NCBI GenBank assembly: GCA_036245525.1
Contig: BTPG01000003.1
Span: forward strand, 155,765,547 to 155,829,546
Reading direction: 5' to 3'
DNA: 64,000 nucleotides
DNA from: Semisulcospira habei
Lineage: Eukaryota; Mollusca; Gastropoda; Semisulcospiridae
Under the pieces are notes generated by a model. It ran no database searches. It saw only the letters and a list, made by a program, of their open reading frames with translations, and had not been told where the DNA came from. Each line of letters begins with the position of its first letter. Within the stretch, counting starts at the first letter, position 1. A program made the translations under genes and the position numbers. Below are positions 1 to 10,597 of the stretch, piece after piece.

Positions 1-596
1 TTTAATAGCATCAGCGGGTTTAAAATTACCCTCGTTATTCATTGCTTTTATCACAGATGGTAATCTTTTAACCCACTTAGTGTTACGTGCATCATGCATT
101 AGTTCCTTAGAATACTGGTAACTAAAAAGTCTCTCTGATAATTGTTTGTTAAATTTCTCAACAATTGCCTGTGATCTGTACACACCTGGTTTGCCTCACT
201 GCACTATCATACCATGCTTCACAAATAATTGATTAACTGCTCCTTTAAACTCAGATCCGTCATCGACTTGAACAAGCCTAGGGAATTTTAAAGAGCCTCT
301 TTTATAACGCTGTCACGACAGTAGTGGCGTTTTTGTCAGTTATGGCTTTGGCATCCTTGTATCTTAAAGCAATGTCAACGACAGTTAGTGCATACTTGTA
401 AAGCTTCTTTCTTATTGTATTGTGTGGTAAGAACAGGAGGTCCATTTGATGCATGTCATTTGGTCTAGTGTTCACAAAATGAGGTCTTGATATTTTTCTT
501 GGAGCAGGAAGATATATTTGCCAAATTGCTTGTTTTTGCAGCCACTGTTTTATTTGATCGAGTGTGACAGCACTGCCCACAGCTCCAAATCCGCCA
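1..596 (-). pseudogene. Polinton-type integrase, copy A (partial, broken)
   Basis: Reverse-strand relic of the same DDE integrase that is intact at 11255-12241. The segment 302-580 encodes the region around the first catalytic Asp (motif HQMDLLFLP). Nucleotides 1-300 continue into the second Asp/Glu region and the motif KPADAIK at the window edge. A lesion near 300, where the frame ends after VVTAL, breaks the frame, and the 5' end runs into an inserted LINE near 600. The copy begins outside the window. Identity to the intact integrase is obvious by eye; it is not expected to be functional. Confidence 0.85.
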
Positions 597-617
597 ACTA
601 TATATTTTGTTATTTAA

Positions 618-2333
618 CACAAACTCCACGAAAAACATGACGCATACAAAGACAATGACAGAGAAAGGTACAAACAAGCCAGGTATGCAGTACTAAAAGC
701 AATTAAGACTGCCAAGCACAACTTCAGATACAGACTAGAACAGAAAATCGCAGCTAGTAACCCTAGAGATATTTGGCAAGGCCTCAAAGACATTACAAAC
801 TATAAACCAGCTTCCAAGACTGCTGATGTTACTGATGCGTCTCTTCCAGACACTCTGAATGACTTTTATAGTCGTTTTGACAAAAAGAATATGACCCCAC
901 CTCCTTATGTGGAGAGGAGTCATACTGAGAACCCACCTTTCATTATTCTAGACGCCGATGTCAGGTGCATGTTTCAGCGTCTAGACAGCAGGAAAGCTGC
1001 CGGTCCAGATAACATTTCTCCACGCTTACTCAGAAACTGTGCGGACCAGCTCTCGGGCGTCTTTACTGACATTTTCAACATGTCTCTCTCTCAGTGCACT
1101 GTTCCTCAGTGTTTCAAAAGGTCCACCATCATTCCTGTTCCGAAAAAATCCAAAGTGTCCTCCCTAAATGATTACAGACCGGTCGCTCTGACCTCAGTTG
1201 TCATGAAGACGCTTGAGCGCCTCGTCCTCCGGTTTCTGAGAACATTTACCGACCCTCTGCTGGATTGTTTTCAATTCGCGTATCGCGAAAAACGTTCCGT
1301 GGAGGATGCGGTGTCACTTGGTTTGTTTTATGTTTTACAACACCTTGAAATCCCAAACACCTATGCCAGAATTTTATTTGTTGATTACAGTTCTGCTTTT
1401 AACACCATTATTCCATCTAAATTGCACCAGAAGATCCAGCAAATCGGAGTTCCAGAGACATTGTGCCTCTGGACCCTCGATTTCCTGTTGATGAGACCAC
1501 AGGTCGTTAAAATTGGTGGAAATGTGTCATCCACCCTCACTTTATCCACGGGCACGCCTCAGGGGTGCGTGCTCTCCCCTATGCTCTACTCCCTGTTTAC
1601 TTATGACTGTGCTTCATGCCATGCCAGTACTAAAGTTCTGAAATTTGCAGATGACACCACAGTGGAAGGGTGCATTACAAACTCAGACGAATCCGCTTAC
1701 CGTAGTCAGGTTGAGACTCTAATTAGTTGGCGTAATAACAACAACCTTGAACTGAACTCTGGCAAAACAAAAGAAATGATTGTGGACTTTAGAAAGAAAC
1801 AGTCCCCTCCCCCTCCCCCTCTTGTGATCAATAGTGAAATCATTGAAACAGTCCAGAACTTTAAGTTTCTTGGCACTACCCTGTCATGTGACCTGAAGTG
1901 GGAGGAAAACACTCGCCTTATCGTCCAAAAAGCACAGCAGCGCTTGTTCTTCCTGCGACGTCTGAAAAGTTTCGGTCTCGGTGCCCACATGTTGATGCAA
2001 TTCTACCGAGCTGTGATTGAGAGCGTGCTCACCTTTTCGATCACGGTTTGGTATGGTTCCATCACGGCCAAAGAGAAAATCAGACTGAGTAGGGTGGTCA
2101 AGACCGCTTCAAAAATCATAGGCAGAGATCTTCCTAGCCTGGACTCACTGTACCAGCAGCGTCTCTTACGTAGAGCACGTCTTATCTCCAGGGATTCCAC
2201 CCACCCCGGCAATGAGCTTTTTCAAATTTTACCATCAGGGCGCAGGTACAGGTCCATCAGTACCAGGACCAGCAGATTCCGCAACAGTTTTTTCCCTCTT
2301 GCTGTTCACGCTCTCTCTGATCAACCGGACTAA
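618..2333 (+). CDS. LINE reverse transcriptase (partial ORF2)
   Basis: Open for about 571 codons from 618, although the first ATG is at 891. The product shows RT blocks in order: a GPDNISPRLL stretch, KRSTIIPVPKK followed by NDYRPVALTS, a VDYSSAFNTI motif (first catalytic Asp), TGTPQGCVLSP, and the FADDTT catalytic box, followed by thumb and C-terminal sequence. The N-terminal endonuclease is missing, which fits 5' truncation during target-primed reverse transcription. No stop breaks the remaining frame, so the insertion is fairly young. The clade (CR1/Rex/jockey-like) is a guess from motif style. Confidence 0.85.
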   Translation, partial: HKLHEKHDAYKDNDRERYKQARYAVLKAIKTAKHNFRYRLEQKIAASNPRDIWQGLKDITNYKPASKTADVTDASLPDTLNDFYSRFDKKNMTPPPYVERSHTENPPFIILDADVRCMFQRLDSRKAAGPDNISPRLLRNCADQLSGVFTDIFNMSLSQCTVPQCFKRSTIIPVPKKSKVSSLNDYRPVALTSVVMKTLERLVLRFLRTFTDPLLDCFQFAYREKRSVEDAVSLGLFYVLQHLEIPNTYARILFVDYSSAFNTIIPSKLHQKIQQIGVPETLCLWTLDFLLMRPQVVKIGGNVSSTLTLSTGTPQGCVLSPMLYSLFTYDCASCHASTKVLKFADDTTVEGCITNSDESAYRSQVETLISWRNNNNLELNSGKTKEMIVDFRKKQSPPPPPLVINSEIIETVQNFKFLGTTLSCDLKWEENTRLIVQKAQQRLFFLRRLKSFGLGAHMLMQFYRAVIESVLTFSITVWYGSITAKEKIRLSRVVKTASKIIGRDLPSLDSLYQQRLLRRARLISRDSTHPGNELFQILPSGRRYRSISTRTSRFRNSFFPLAVHALSDQPD

Positions 2334-2392
2334 TTGGAGAGAGCGCGAGTGGCGAGTGAGAATGATTGTGTACAGTCAGTTTTTAACTGTAT

Positions 2393-2499
<107 letters not shown>

Positions 2500-2603
2500 A
2501 GTCTTAGTAACTGACATCAAGACAAATTCCAATGTTTTTATTGTTTTGTACATGGAAACATATGGCAATAAACCATCTTATCTTATCTTATCTTATCTTA
2601 TCT

Positions 2604-3374
2604 TTTTGGGTTTAGACTGATGGGTGGCAGGTTTATTTGATAATCTCTCACTTTGTTGAGGGTGTGGCGGGAGTGAGGGTGTTTGTAGTTGCATGGTTGT
2701 TGGGGTCAGGGCTGTTGACGGCGGGCCAGTTATATAATCTTTTTGTGCTAAGGCCTGAAGTTCTAACATTCTTTGTTTATTCAATGCAGCTACTCTTTTT
2801 CCAGCCTCAACCCTGCCGGGGCTTTTAGCCTTAGTCACAGTTTGAACCTGCATCAGGGCAGGGTTGGGGCTCGGTTGTGGGGTCATCAGGGTGTCATCCG
2901 TTTGGTCCATTTGGTTAATTTTTTTTTCTGCTAAAACATTTATTTTTGAAAAATCAATATGACTCCCAGTAACAAGCAAAGTTACCACAGGTGCAAGGTA
3001 ATTGCCGAACTTGTAATACATAACGCATGCTAATTTGCCTATTGAGCTTGAAACAATAGGGTTGCCTTTGAGATCGTGTGACAGACTGTCAGTATTGACT
3101 GGAAAAAAGTGAATAACAGCTTTTGTATAAAGAGACATGAGAGACTGACTTAGATCATGTGTCATTAGTGAAGCAATGTGATTTTCATATTTGGAGTGCA
3201 GCTTGATTAGTTCCTCGGTGGAAAGAGATTCTAAATCTTATGTTGTATACTGTTTTTTCGAGATAAGCTTTTGATTTGCCTGAAACAATTACCAAGATAA
3301 GACTTTTTTTAGTCTAACTGTTTATTTTCTATCATGTTTATTTCACTCAGCAGAAGAAGTTCGTCCTGGTTCAT
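2604..3374 (-). pseudogene. Polinton g1 + g2 homologue, copy A
   Basis: Reverse-strand homologue of the two genes at 9632-10159 and 10089-10559. An ATG at 3374 lies behind TTTTTTATTATAAA, as in copy B. The first part is broken by a stop and indels between 3180 and 3340. From 3165 it is open and runs without interruption from the g1 domain (motifs DTDSLSHDL, SSSIGKLACVMYYKFG, TGSHIDF) into the g2 domain (QVQTVTKAKSPGRVEAGKRV), so the two genes of copy B are one frame here. The C-terminal membrane segment of g2 is cut off by the LINE at 2603. Confidence 0.8.
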
Positions 3375-3415
3375 TTTATAATAAAAAATAAAAAGTGAAA
3401 CAAAATTCCACTAAC

Positions 3416-3975
3416 CTTTGGGTTTAGGGCTGTTCTGACCACATCACTCCCCTGCTCAAACTTCTTCACTGGCTTCCCATCCCCCAACGCATCCAATACA
3501 AGGTTCTGTCTTTCTGCTACAAATCCCTGAACAACTGCGCTCCTGCCTATCTCTCAAACTTACTTCACCCTTACACTCCTCCCCACTCCCTCTGCTCCGC
3601 CTCCGACCCTCTCCGCCTCCACATCCGCCACACCAAACTCAGCACTTTTGGCTCCTGCTCCTTCTCAGTATACAGTCCATCCACCTGGAACACTCTCCCA
3701 CTCTCTCTCCATCAGAAACACTCTCTCTCCTCCTTCCAGTCCGCCCTCGAAACTCACCTCTTTCAACAGTTCTAGCACTATACCACCACACTGCCCATCC
3801 CAAACCGACTGTCGTCATGTATTTCACTATTTGTGGTACGTGAGTCCTTGTCTAAAGCTTGTGCATGCGTGCGCGAGTTGTGAGTGCGCGCTTAGAGTTA
3901 TAATTATTATAATATAAGCGTATTATAAACACCATTATTATTATTTATTATTTTTTATTATTATAATTATTATTA
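3416..3975 (+). mobile_element. L2/CR1-like LINE 3' fragment
   Basis: From 3437 to a TAG at 3773-3775 there is an open frame with the hallmark C-terminus of L2-type reverse transcriptases: DHITPLLKLLHWLPIPQRIQ, then YKSLNNCAPAYLSNLLHP, and WNTLPLSL near the end. It is followed by a short 3' UTR and an AT-rich (ATT)n tail to about 3975. Only about the last 110 residues of the RT survive. It abuts the upstream flank of copy A g1 (around 3415). Confidence 0.75.
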
Positions 3976-4504
3976 TTATTTTGCTTTGCGTCGTCAGAAG
4001 AGTGCATTTAACTCTTGTCAGCCCATTTTAAATGAAAAATTTCTGTGGTCATCTACACTGCACCAAACCACATGACAAAATCCAAATGTGTTAGCTCTCA
4101 GATGTAGTTTGTGTTTGTGTCTGTGTGCTGGGTTATATTCGGGAAAAACAGTCAATAAAATTATTCACCAGGCATGCTGAACCGCATTTTAGGCTCAATC
4201 TAGTTTGAACCAGTCGCTTTACCTGTCTCTAACAAAACCTGTCAAGACATAATGTATGTAGTTCATTATCAGTGCTGGCTGGCACTCACTTGGCAGTGGA
4301 CTTGAATTGTCTTACAAATCAATTGCAGTGTCATGTGCAGTAATCCTGTCCCACCGGAGGGCCTCCTCGTTAAAGCAAACATACCTGACACAGTCTGTGC
4401 TATTTATGCCGATAATTAGGTGCAAGCTTTGCACCCGAATAATTGATTTATAACTAACTCAGCACCCTGGCCAAGTGAGAGCCAAGTGGAACATCATACA
4501 TTAA
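3976..4504. other. Unassigned sequence
   Basis: No coding signal, and no repeat shared with the rest of the window, was recognised here. It separates the LINE fragment from the CATATGCGGC satellite region. Confidence 0.5.
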
Positions 4505-5312
4505 TTACAGGTTGCAATGCCATACGCGGCATATGCGGTATGTGCGGCAATACCATATGTGACCCTCTCTCACAAAATCAGTCTTAACTCGCATTTTGGA
4601 TGTTTTGACATATATACATTTCTGAAAACTACAGTGTTTGCTGATTACTGTGAAACATGACTGTATGCTGTAGTGCCGAAATTGTAGAAGTTGTTAGTAT
4701 TAAAGTTGTTAAAGCCTCCGGCAGCCATTTTGAGAAAACAGCCTGCAAAGTTTCTGTGTGCAGCATAATTGGGGCCAAGGGCACACTTTAAAACTAATTT
4801 TTAACCTATTTAATGGCATTTTTCATGATAAAGATTTTAACCATATGATACTTTGGTGTATGTAGAATACATTTCTGCAAAAAAGTAAAAATGACTCAGA
4901 TTGACCCCCACCACATATTATTGCGTATAGTGCTGATTGGCTCTCTGCGAGTTAAGACTGGTTTTGTGAGAGAGGGTCACATATGTGGCAATATCATATG
5001 CACCATTGCCATATGTGGCATACGTGGCATGTGCGACAATACCATACTCGGCATACGTGGCATGTGCAGCAATGCTATACGCAGTATATGCGGCAAGACC
5101 ATACGCGGCATATGCGGCATATGCGACAAGACCATACGCGGCATGTGCGGTGAGACCATACGCGACATGTGCGGCATATGTGGCATATGCGACAAGACAT
5201 ATTCGACATGTGCGGCATATGCGGCATGTGTGGCATATGCGGTAAAACCATACGTGGCATGTGCGGCAAGACCATACGCAGCAATGCCATATGCGGCACA
5301 TGTAGCACGTGG
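4505..5312. repeat. Foldback element built on a CATACGCGGCATATGCGG minisatellite
   Basis: A short array of CATACGCGGCATATGCGG-type units at 4511-4555 ends in a unique block ACCCTCTCTCACAAAA...AGTCTTAACTCGCA (4562-4593). The same block occurs in reverse complement at 4947-4978 and leads into a longer array (4985-5312) of the same 12-24 bp units. The whole is therefore an inverted repeat with satellite arms around a roughly 350-bp core. Long overlapping frames in the array are by-products of a period divisible by three. Confidence 0.75.
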
Positions 5313-5351
5313 GTGTCTGTCCTTGTCTCATCTGGGGTGACGGAACACCAT

Positions 5352-5426
5352 GTCCAATATTACAATGCCCCCCAGGAGGGGGTAATTGTGATCCTCTCCT
5401 GGGAAGGCATTGTAATATTGGACACC
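5352..5426. repeat. Hairpin-forming inverted repeat
   Basis: TGTCCAATATTACAATGCC followed by CAGGAG is mirrored about 20 bases later by CTCCTG and GGCATTGTAATATTGGACA. The arms are about 26 bases, nearly perfect, with a short spacer. It could be a tiny MITE or a recombination relic; no gene is nearby. Confidence 0.8.
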
Positions 5427-5512
5427 AGAGGGGACTTCTTTTTTTTTCTTGTAAATAACACAGAACAGAAATGTGTTGAAATCTTTTTTGCTTTAATCAG
5501 TGGCAGGCGCCC

Positions 5513-5668
5513 AGGCTCTGAAAGCTCTCACATTTCAAAAGCGGCTTGAGTGTTTTGAGAGGCCCCTTTGAAAGCACATTTCAGTAATGTGCCTGAAAGC
5601 TCTCACATTTGTAAAATGGGTTGAGTGTTTTCAAGAGAGGGACAGGTCAGGGGCCCTTTGAAAGTGTC
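5513..5668. repeat. Two-copy direct repeat (GAAAGCTCTCACATTT unit)
   Basis: The block TGAAAGCTCTCACATTT followed by a GGCTTGAGTGTTTT-like stretch and CCCTTTGAAAG occurs twice, about 75 bases apart. Function unknown. Confidence 0.6.
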
Positions 5669-5779
5669 TTTTTATGTGAGGAGCATGACCAAAACACTAC
5701 CTTGAAATACCCTGTCTCATAGTAAAACAAGTTTCCATATGGCTGCACAGCAAGTGTGGTTAGTGAGCACCTTGTTCAC

Positions 5780-6155
5780 ATTAACAGTGTCTTGTCAGTG
5801 ACTTGTTATAAGTTTTTACAAAAACTTGTAAGTGTCTTGTTAGTGACTTGTCAGTAACTTGTTATAAGTTTTTACAAAATCTTGTCAGTAACTTGTCATA
5901 AGTTTTTACAAAAACTTGTCAGTAACTTGTTATAAGTTCTTGTAACAACTTAACAGTAACTTGTCATAAGTTCTTACAAGAACTTGACCCAAGTCCCCAA
6001 CTTACTCAGACAAATTTACCAAGATACAAGATGAAAAAAACTTCTTTTAGTAATATTCTGGTGGGGCAGAGCTGATGGGGTCAATTAGACAGGCGGCATG
6101 TCATCTCTCTGTGAAGTGTATGACAAAAGTAATAAATGATGACCAAATCTGATTT
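5780..6155. repeat. Non-coding end of Polinton copy C with ACTTGT/TATAAGT subrepeats
   Basis: About eight diverged units of the type ACTTGTTATAAGTTTTTACA are followed by a stretch matching, in reverse complement, the sequence just downstream of the 231-aa gene in copy B (22913-23280): both contain AACTTACTCAGACA-like, TTTACCAAGATACAAG-like and GACATGYCG-like blocks. This identifies it as the region beyond the 231-aa gene of copy C. The terminal inverted repeat of copy C was not found further left. Confidence 0.7.
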
Positions 6156-6818
6156 TTATTTGCTTAAAAGTCCTTGAAGTTTTCTGTTGTCTCTTTTATT
6201 CCAATTTGTTTCCCTTCCTCTAAAAAAATAGCCTTTAGTTCTTTAACATTCACAGGTTAACTGTTTGTAATTGGCTAAATCATCCTGAACTCTCTTAAAT
6301 TCAATATCGTCAATAAAATTGTCTTCCAAAGCTTTAATGATAATAAGTTTCATACTACTCAGCTTAGCACCAGCAAGAGTGCTCAATGCTTCATGCTTCT
6401 GCAACTTTGTATGAAATCTGTTGTTAAGGCCTTCCAAACCAAAGCATGCCAGACCTGTGGCAATGCTAACTCCTTCAAGACCAACTCCGATTATGCTACC
6501 AATTCCAGTTGTTATCAAAACAATACCCCCTACAGAACATCCAGCTGAAACCACACCCACAGCCATAGATGTGTTTCGTACAGAATTGAAAACTGTCTTA
6601 TACTATCTTTTGCATCTGGAGTATTTGGCCTCTTCACCTTTTAAATACTTTAACGCATCTGTAATATTTGTTAATCAGAATGAGATGCTTGCGCTGTCTA
6701 CCTGTAATGTTTTGTTGGATGCAATTGGCACAGTCGGCAGGGCAAGCACCTCAGTCATCACAAGCATCTCAATCAGCACAGGCGCAAGCGGTGTTAGTTG
6801 CAGATACAAGTTTACCAT
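6156..6818 (-). pseudogene. 231-aa hydrophobic protein homologue, copy C
   Basis: Reverse-strand counterpart of the gene at 22217-22912. An ATG lies at 6818 behind TTGTCATAAAAA. The central glycine-rich hydrophobic stretch (SAGCSVGGIVL) and the motif FHTKLQKHEALSTLAGAKL are kept in the open piece 6243-6566. The N-terminal third is frameshifted and the C-terminal part carries a small deletion. Decayed copy. Confidence 0.8.
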
Positions 6819-6844
6819 TTTTTATGACAATTTTTTTAAAATAT

Positions 6845-7718
6845 TTAATCAGCGATTACACTTTGCAACTCGTCAAAAGTATACAATTTGCTAGCATAAT
6901 AAAATGAAACAAGATCTATGTGTTCCAGTTTTATGTAACTTAGAAAAACAAGAGTTGTTTTATCGACCACTATCATTACAGCTCGTTTACTGCTGAAAAC
7001 TTCAACAACATCAATGCCTTTTCTAATAGCAATAAAGACTTTTGTTGACTCTGCTACTGTGTCATCCCACGTAAGTATGATTCCCTGTGCAACATCTGCT
7101 TCTTTGGCATCAGCCACAGATCTCATGATAATTTCAAATACTATTGTTGCTTCTCTAGCTATGGTGAAGTTTGCTGGCATGAACACAACAGAAGTATCTG
7201 ATCTGCCCTTTCTATGCATAAGAAGATACCGGTCGTTTTTCATACTCTTGCACTTTTAGTTTTTCACTGCTATTGTTGTCTGGGGCAAAGCTCGGAACAA
7301 GGCTTACAATCAACGGCCCAGAGTTAACAGCTTTTCTGAATACTAAGGCTCCTTTATCATCAGTATATACATAAGGACTAATAAATTCAAACTTTATGTC
7401 CCAGTCAATTACAGGCGTAGGCACAGGTGAAACTACCCACTTATTACCCACATGTTTTAAGTTGTAGGGCACATTATTTACAGGAGGAGTAGGAACAGTA
7501 ACATCACGAAGTAGACCAAGTTTAGGAATCGGTCTTTCTGTGCTGTCTTTTATGTCATCGATTACTTTCCGCTTGTACATTCCAAAAGAATCAAGTTAAA
7601 AACCATACACTTCCCCAAACTCTCCTTCTTTTTCAAAATCCTGCACATCAGCCAAATCTTTCAACTCTGTTACCGGACAGGCAACTGGTATAATTTTCAG
7701 CTTTGGACCAAAACTCAT
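6845..7718 (-). pseudogene. 291-aa protein homologue, copy C
   Basis: Reverse-strand counterpart of the intact gene at 21315-22190. Start ATG at 7718. Two open pieces (7212-7580 and 6845-7243) cover most of the protein. A stop near 7592 and a frameshift near 7235 break it. Shared motifs include HVGNKWVVSPVPTP, FEIIMRSVADAKEADVAQGI and LYTFDELQ at the end. Confidence 0.85.
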
Positions 7719-7743
7719 TTTGTTTATTTAACAAAAATAATAT

Positions 7744-8492
7744 TTATTTTACTTCTAACACAACACTAAAATCATGCATCAGAACCGGTTTGCCATCTTG
7801 ATTAGTTACAGATGAACACAGTGATTCAAAGAAACTGGAGCCTAATTTTTTTAACTGCAAATTAGGAAATCTAACAACCACACTTTCACAATAGGGAGCA
7901 TTTCCAGTTGGCAAGCATCTTAACAAAGTTGATGGCTTTCCATTGTGTACATTTTCAGTTGTGTTTAATTCTTTCAAATGAACATTTAGTACTGTGTGTA
8001 CTGCCAAATGAACAGGATATCTTCCAGTTATTTTGTGTTTTTGGGCCTTATATTTCTTTCAGGGTCTATTGCCCAATCTTCATCAACTAAATTTTCATCA
8101 TTAATTAAATATGAAAATTCTATGTCATGTTTATTTAAAAATCCAAGTAGCATTATAAGTCTATCTGTTAATACAAACTTACTATCGTTTGGAAATTCCA
8201 AAGTAACAAGCAAGTTAGCTGGATTTAAAGTTGCTTTAATTTTATATCCATTTTGTAAATATTCAGCTAAAGTACAAAAGTCGTAATACCCAGGCTGTAA
8301 ATGACCATAGGCAATACCTATACCACCTTTAGTTCAATGTACGTAATATTCACCATCATCTGTTACATTAAACCACTTTACAGTGAATAACATTTCATGT
8401 ATAACTACAACTTTGCTACCATCTCGATTATCAATCCCATTAGTTAACCACACTGGTTTGCTTGTATCAAGATTTGTTACGGTAATAAACAT
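7744..8492 (-). pseudogene. 247-aa probable minor capsid homologue, copy C
   Basis: Reverse-strand counterpart of the gene at 20550-21293, start ATG at 8492. Pieces 8334-8546, 8028-8213 and 7744-8007 lie in different frames, so at least two indels/stops break it. Motifs TNLDTSKPVWLTNGIDN, LIMLLGF and the C-terminal HDFSVVLEVK are conserved. Confidence 0.85.
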
Positions 8493-8517
8493 TTTTATTA
8501 TCCCATAAAAAAGCACA

Positions 8518-9452
8518 ATAGAATTTAAATCACCATCAATTACCACTACAAACGCATTTCAATTTAACATAGATGCCAAGTACAATGTCGCACCTACCTA
8601 TGATCAGAAAATAATTCAACTAAATCAGCTCGACATAGCTGTAAGTGAAAGAGATTTATTTCAAGTAAAGGTTCCCAACCCCTTTGATCATTACCTAAAT
8701 CCGCCAATAACAGACGATTTAACAGCAAAAAAGTGGACGTCAAGACCACTACAGATGTTTCAAAACCAGCTTAACTTTGCTATAATATGTTCAACTACCG
8801 GCTGTGGTGTTTCTTTTACAGACCACTTGAATCACTCAAACAAACTAATTAGGTCTGTGTATCGTTTTCACACATATTACCAGCTTAGAAGAATACTGTC
8901 GGAACTTCATGTCCCACTGCCCACTGAATCTAGTTTTAACCGTTTTAACAACCCCATGGTTATGAAAGCATTTGAACGCTTCTGTAATGAATTTAACATT
9001 AGCCCTGGCACAAAGTATGATTTTGCACAAAAACTTGATGATCACCATGGCATGGGAACATTGTATTATGCTATGAGTCACAGACAATACCCGCAAGATT
9101 ACTACCCTGGGTTACACCTCCTTTACACAAAAATTACAAGTCTGGTTAGGCTCAATTGAACAGAACAGTCTAATGCGTGGACCACATTTGTCTTAGACAG
9201 GAGTGACAGGTTTACTCAAGCAGGAGTCAAACGCATTAATGAATCTATCAGAATGTTTGTTTGTTGTTTACTACGCACACAATTGCTAACAAAATCAAAC
9301 ATCTTAAATGGAAGTGGAAAATTTGAAGCACAAAAACAGTTTCTTGCAAACCTGGAAGACTTGGTAAACTCAACAGAAGATCTCCCATTAAGCATACAAC
9401 GCTATCAAGATGTTCTCAGATATGTGAGATCAAAAGTTGACTTTGTTGTTGG
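8518..9452 (+). pseudogene. 414-aa membrane-anchored protein, copy C, 5' part
   Basis: Forward-strand counterpart of the gene at 19281-20525. The start codon is changed (ATA at 8518-8520). It keeps NPFDHYLNPPITDD, NQLNFAIICSTTGCGVSF and YRFHTYYQLRRIL, then a frameshift near 9110. At 9452 the gene is cut by complete element B, and its 3' part resumes at 26625. The last six bases before the cut (TGTTGG, 9447-9452) are one half of the target duplication of B. Confidence 0.9.
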
Positions 9453-9610
9453 AGAGAAAGGGAATATGAGCGAATTTGGACAATTTATATAGATCCCAAA
9501 TTTCCAGGATTTTTTTACCACAAACTTCCACGCCTTCACGGCGCTCATTTTTCTTGGTTTTCTCCTTTTTTTTTGGTAAAATAAAGGTTTCCAAAATCAA
9601 TGACATTAAA
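9453..9610. repeat. Left terminal inverted repeat of copy B
   Basis: It matches the reverse complement of 26465-26624. The first about 80 bases are nearly identical (AATTTGGACAATTTATATAG, TTACCACAAACTTCCACGCC), then similarity decays through a T-rich stretch to TCAATGACATT. It ends about 20 bases before the g1 start codon, so it probably carries the g1 promoter. Confidence 0.9.
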
Positions 9611-9631
9611 ATTAATATTTTTTATTATAAA

Positions 9632-10159
9632 ATGAATCAAGACAAATTACTTCTTCTAAACGATATTAATGCTGTAGAAAACAAAGACTTAGACTCGAAA
9701 AAACAGCGTCTTTTGTCTGTAATTGTCTCAGGCAAGTCAAAGACTTATCTCGGAAAACAATACATGACAGAAGACATAGAATCTCTCACCGCTGACGAGC
9801 TAATCAAACTTCATGCGAAATATGAAAACCACATCGCATCACTAATGACTCGTGATTTGAGTCGATCTCTTGTATGTCTATACACAAAAGCAGTAAGTCA
9901 CTTTTTACCTGTAGACACTGACAGTCTTTCACACGACCTTGAAAGCAATCCTATTGTTTCAAGTTCAATTGGTAAATTAGCATGCGTCATGTTTTACAAG
10001 TTTGGAAATTACCTTGCACCTGTCGTAACATTGCTCATTACTGGGAGCCATATTGATTTCTTGAAAATAAATTTTACTGCAGAAGAAAATGGACGAAACC
10101 CAGACGACTCCACAACCAAACCCCGCCTCTGTTTTGACGCAGGTTCAAACTGTGACTAA
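9632..10159 (+). CDS. Polinton g1, conserved protein of unknown function
   Basis: 175 residues; ATG at 9632 directly behind TTTTTTATTATAAA, the first gene inside the left terminal repeat. No catalytic motif is evident. The conserved core includes LTADELIKLHAKYENHIASL, DTDSLSHDLESNPIVSSS and FGNYLAPVVTLLITGSH. The same core is present in copy A. From memory, unchecked, this pattern resembles uncharacterised proteins of cnidarian and mollusc genomes, which may be from related elements. Its last about 70 bases overlap g2 in another frame, whereas in copy A the two form one frame. The C-terminal 25 residues after TGSHIDF are therefore probably not native coding sequence. Confidence 0.8.
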   Translation: MNQDKLLLLNDINAVENKDLDSKKQRLLSVIVSGKSKTYLGKQYMTEDIESLTADELIKLHAKYENHIASLMTRDLSRSLVCLYTKAVSHFLPVDTDSLSHDLESNPIVSSSIGKLACVMFYKFGNYLAPVVTLLITGSHIDFLKINFTAEENGRNPDDSTTKPRLCFDAGSNCD

Positions 10160-10559
10160 GGCTAAAAGTCCAGGCAGGGTTGAGGCTGGTAAAAGAGTGG
10201 CTGAATGGAACAGGCAAAAAAAATTACAGCTTCAAGCGCAAACAGAAAAGGCTCATGTAACTGACCCACTGTCAGGACCATCAGGATCAACACCAACAAG
10301 ACTGTCACAGCCACAACAAAGTGAGAGACAAACAACTAAGTCTAACCCTGACCCCGGCCCTGGCCCCGAACCTCAAACAACAAAATATATAGTTGCTGGA
10401 TTTGTTGTCGGATTTGGTTATGTAGGTTATCAATTATATAAAAAATACAAACCACAGACTCGTACAGTGACCAAAAAATCAGACACTCCAAAAACAAAAC
10501 CAGAAGTCGCCACATTACCAGTAACACCCAAAGCCGTTGACCCATTTTATATGCAGTGA
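10089..10559 (+). CDS. Polinton g2, single-pass membrane protein
   Basis: 156 residues, starting at an ATG within the end of g1 in another frame. The N-terminal half is polar and basic (KAKSPGRVEAGKRVAEWNRQ) with Pro/Ser-rich linkers (DPGPGPEPQ). One hydrophobic segment at about residues 98-114 (IVAGFVVGFGYVGYQLY) is followed by a Lys-rich tail, which suggests a membrane or internal virion protein. It may be translated as a g1-g2 fusion, as copy A indicates, or from its own ATG. Confidence 0.7.
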   Translation: MDETQTTPQPNPASVLTQVQTVTKAKSPGRVEAGKRVAEWNRQKKLQLQAQTEKAHVTDPLSGPSGSTPTRLSQPQQSERQTTKSNPDPGPGPEPQTTKYIVAGFVVGFGYVGYQLYKKYKPQTRTVTKKSDTPKTKPEVATLPVTPKAVDPFYMQ

Positions 10560-10597
10560 ATAAAAAAATATTATTTTAATTTTTATTGCCTAAGAAA

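Noticed and set aside
2593..2828. Small forward frames opposite the g1/g2 relic
   Set aside because: Shadow frames of the reverse-strand Polinton sequence.
4891..5549. Long overlapping frames on both strands rich in Met/Cys/His/Ile
   Set aside because: They arise from the CATACGCGGCATATGCGG satellite with a period divisible by three; no coding signature.
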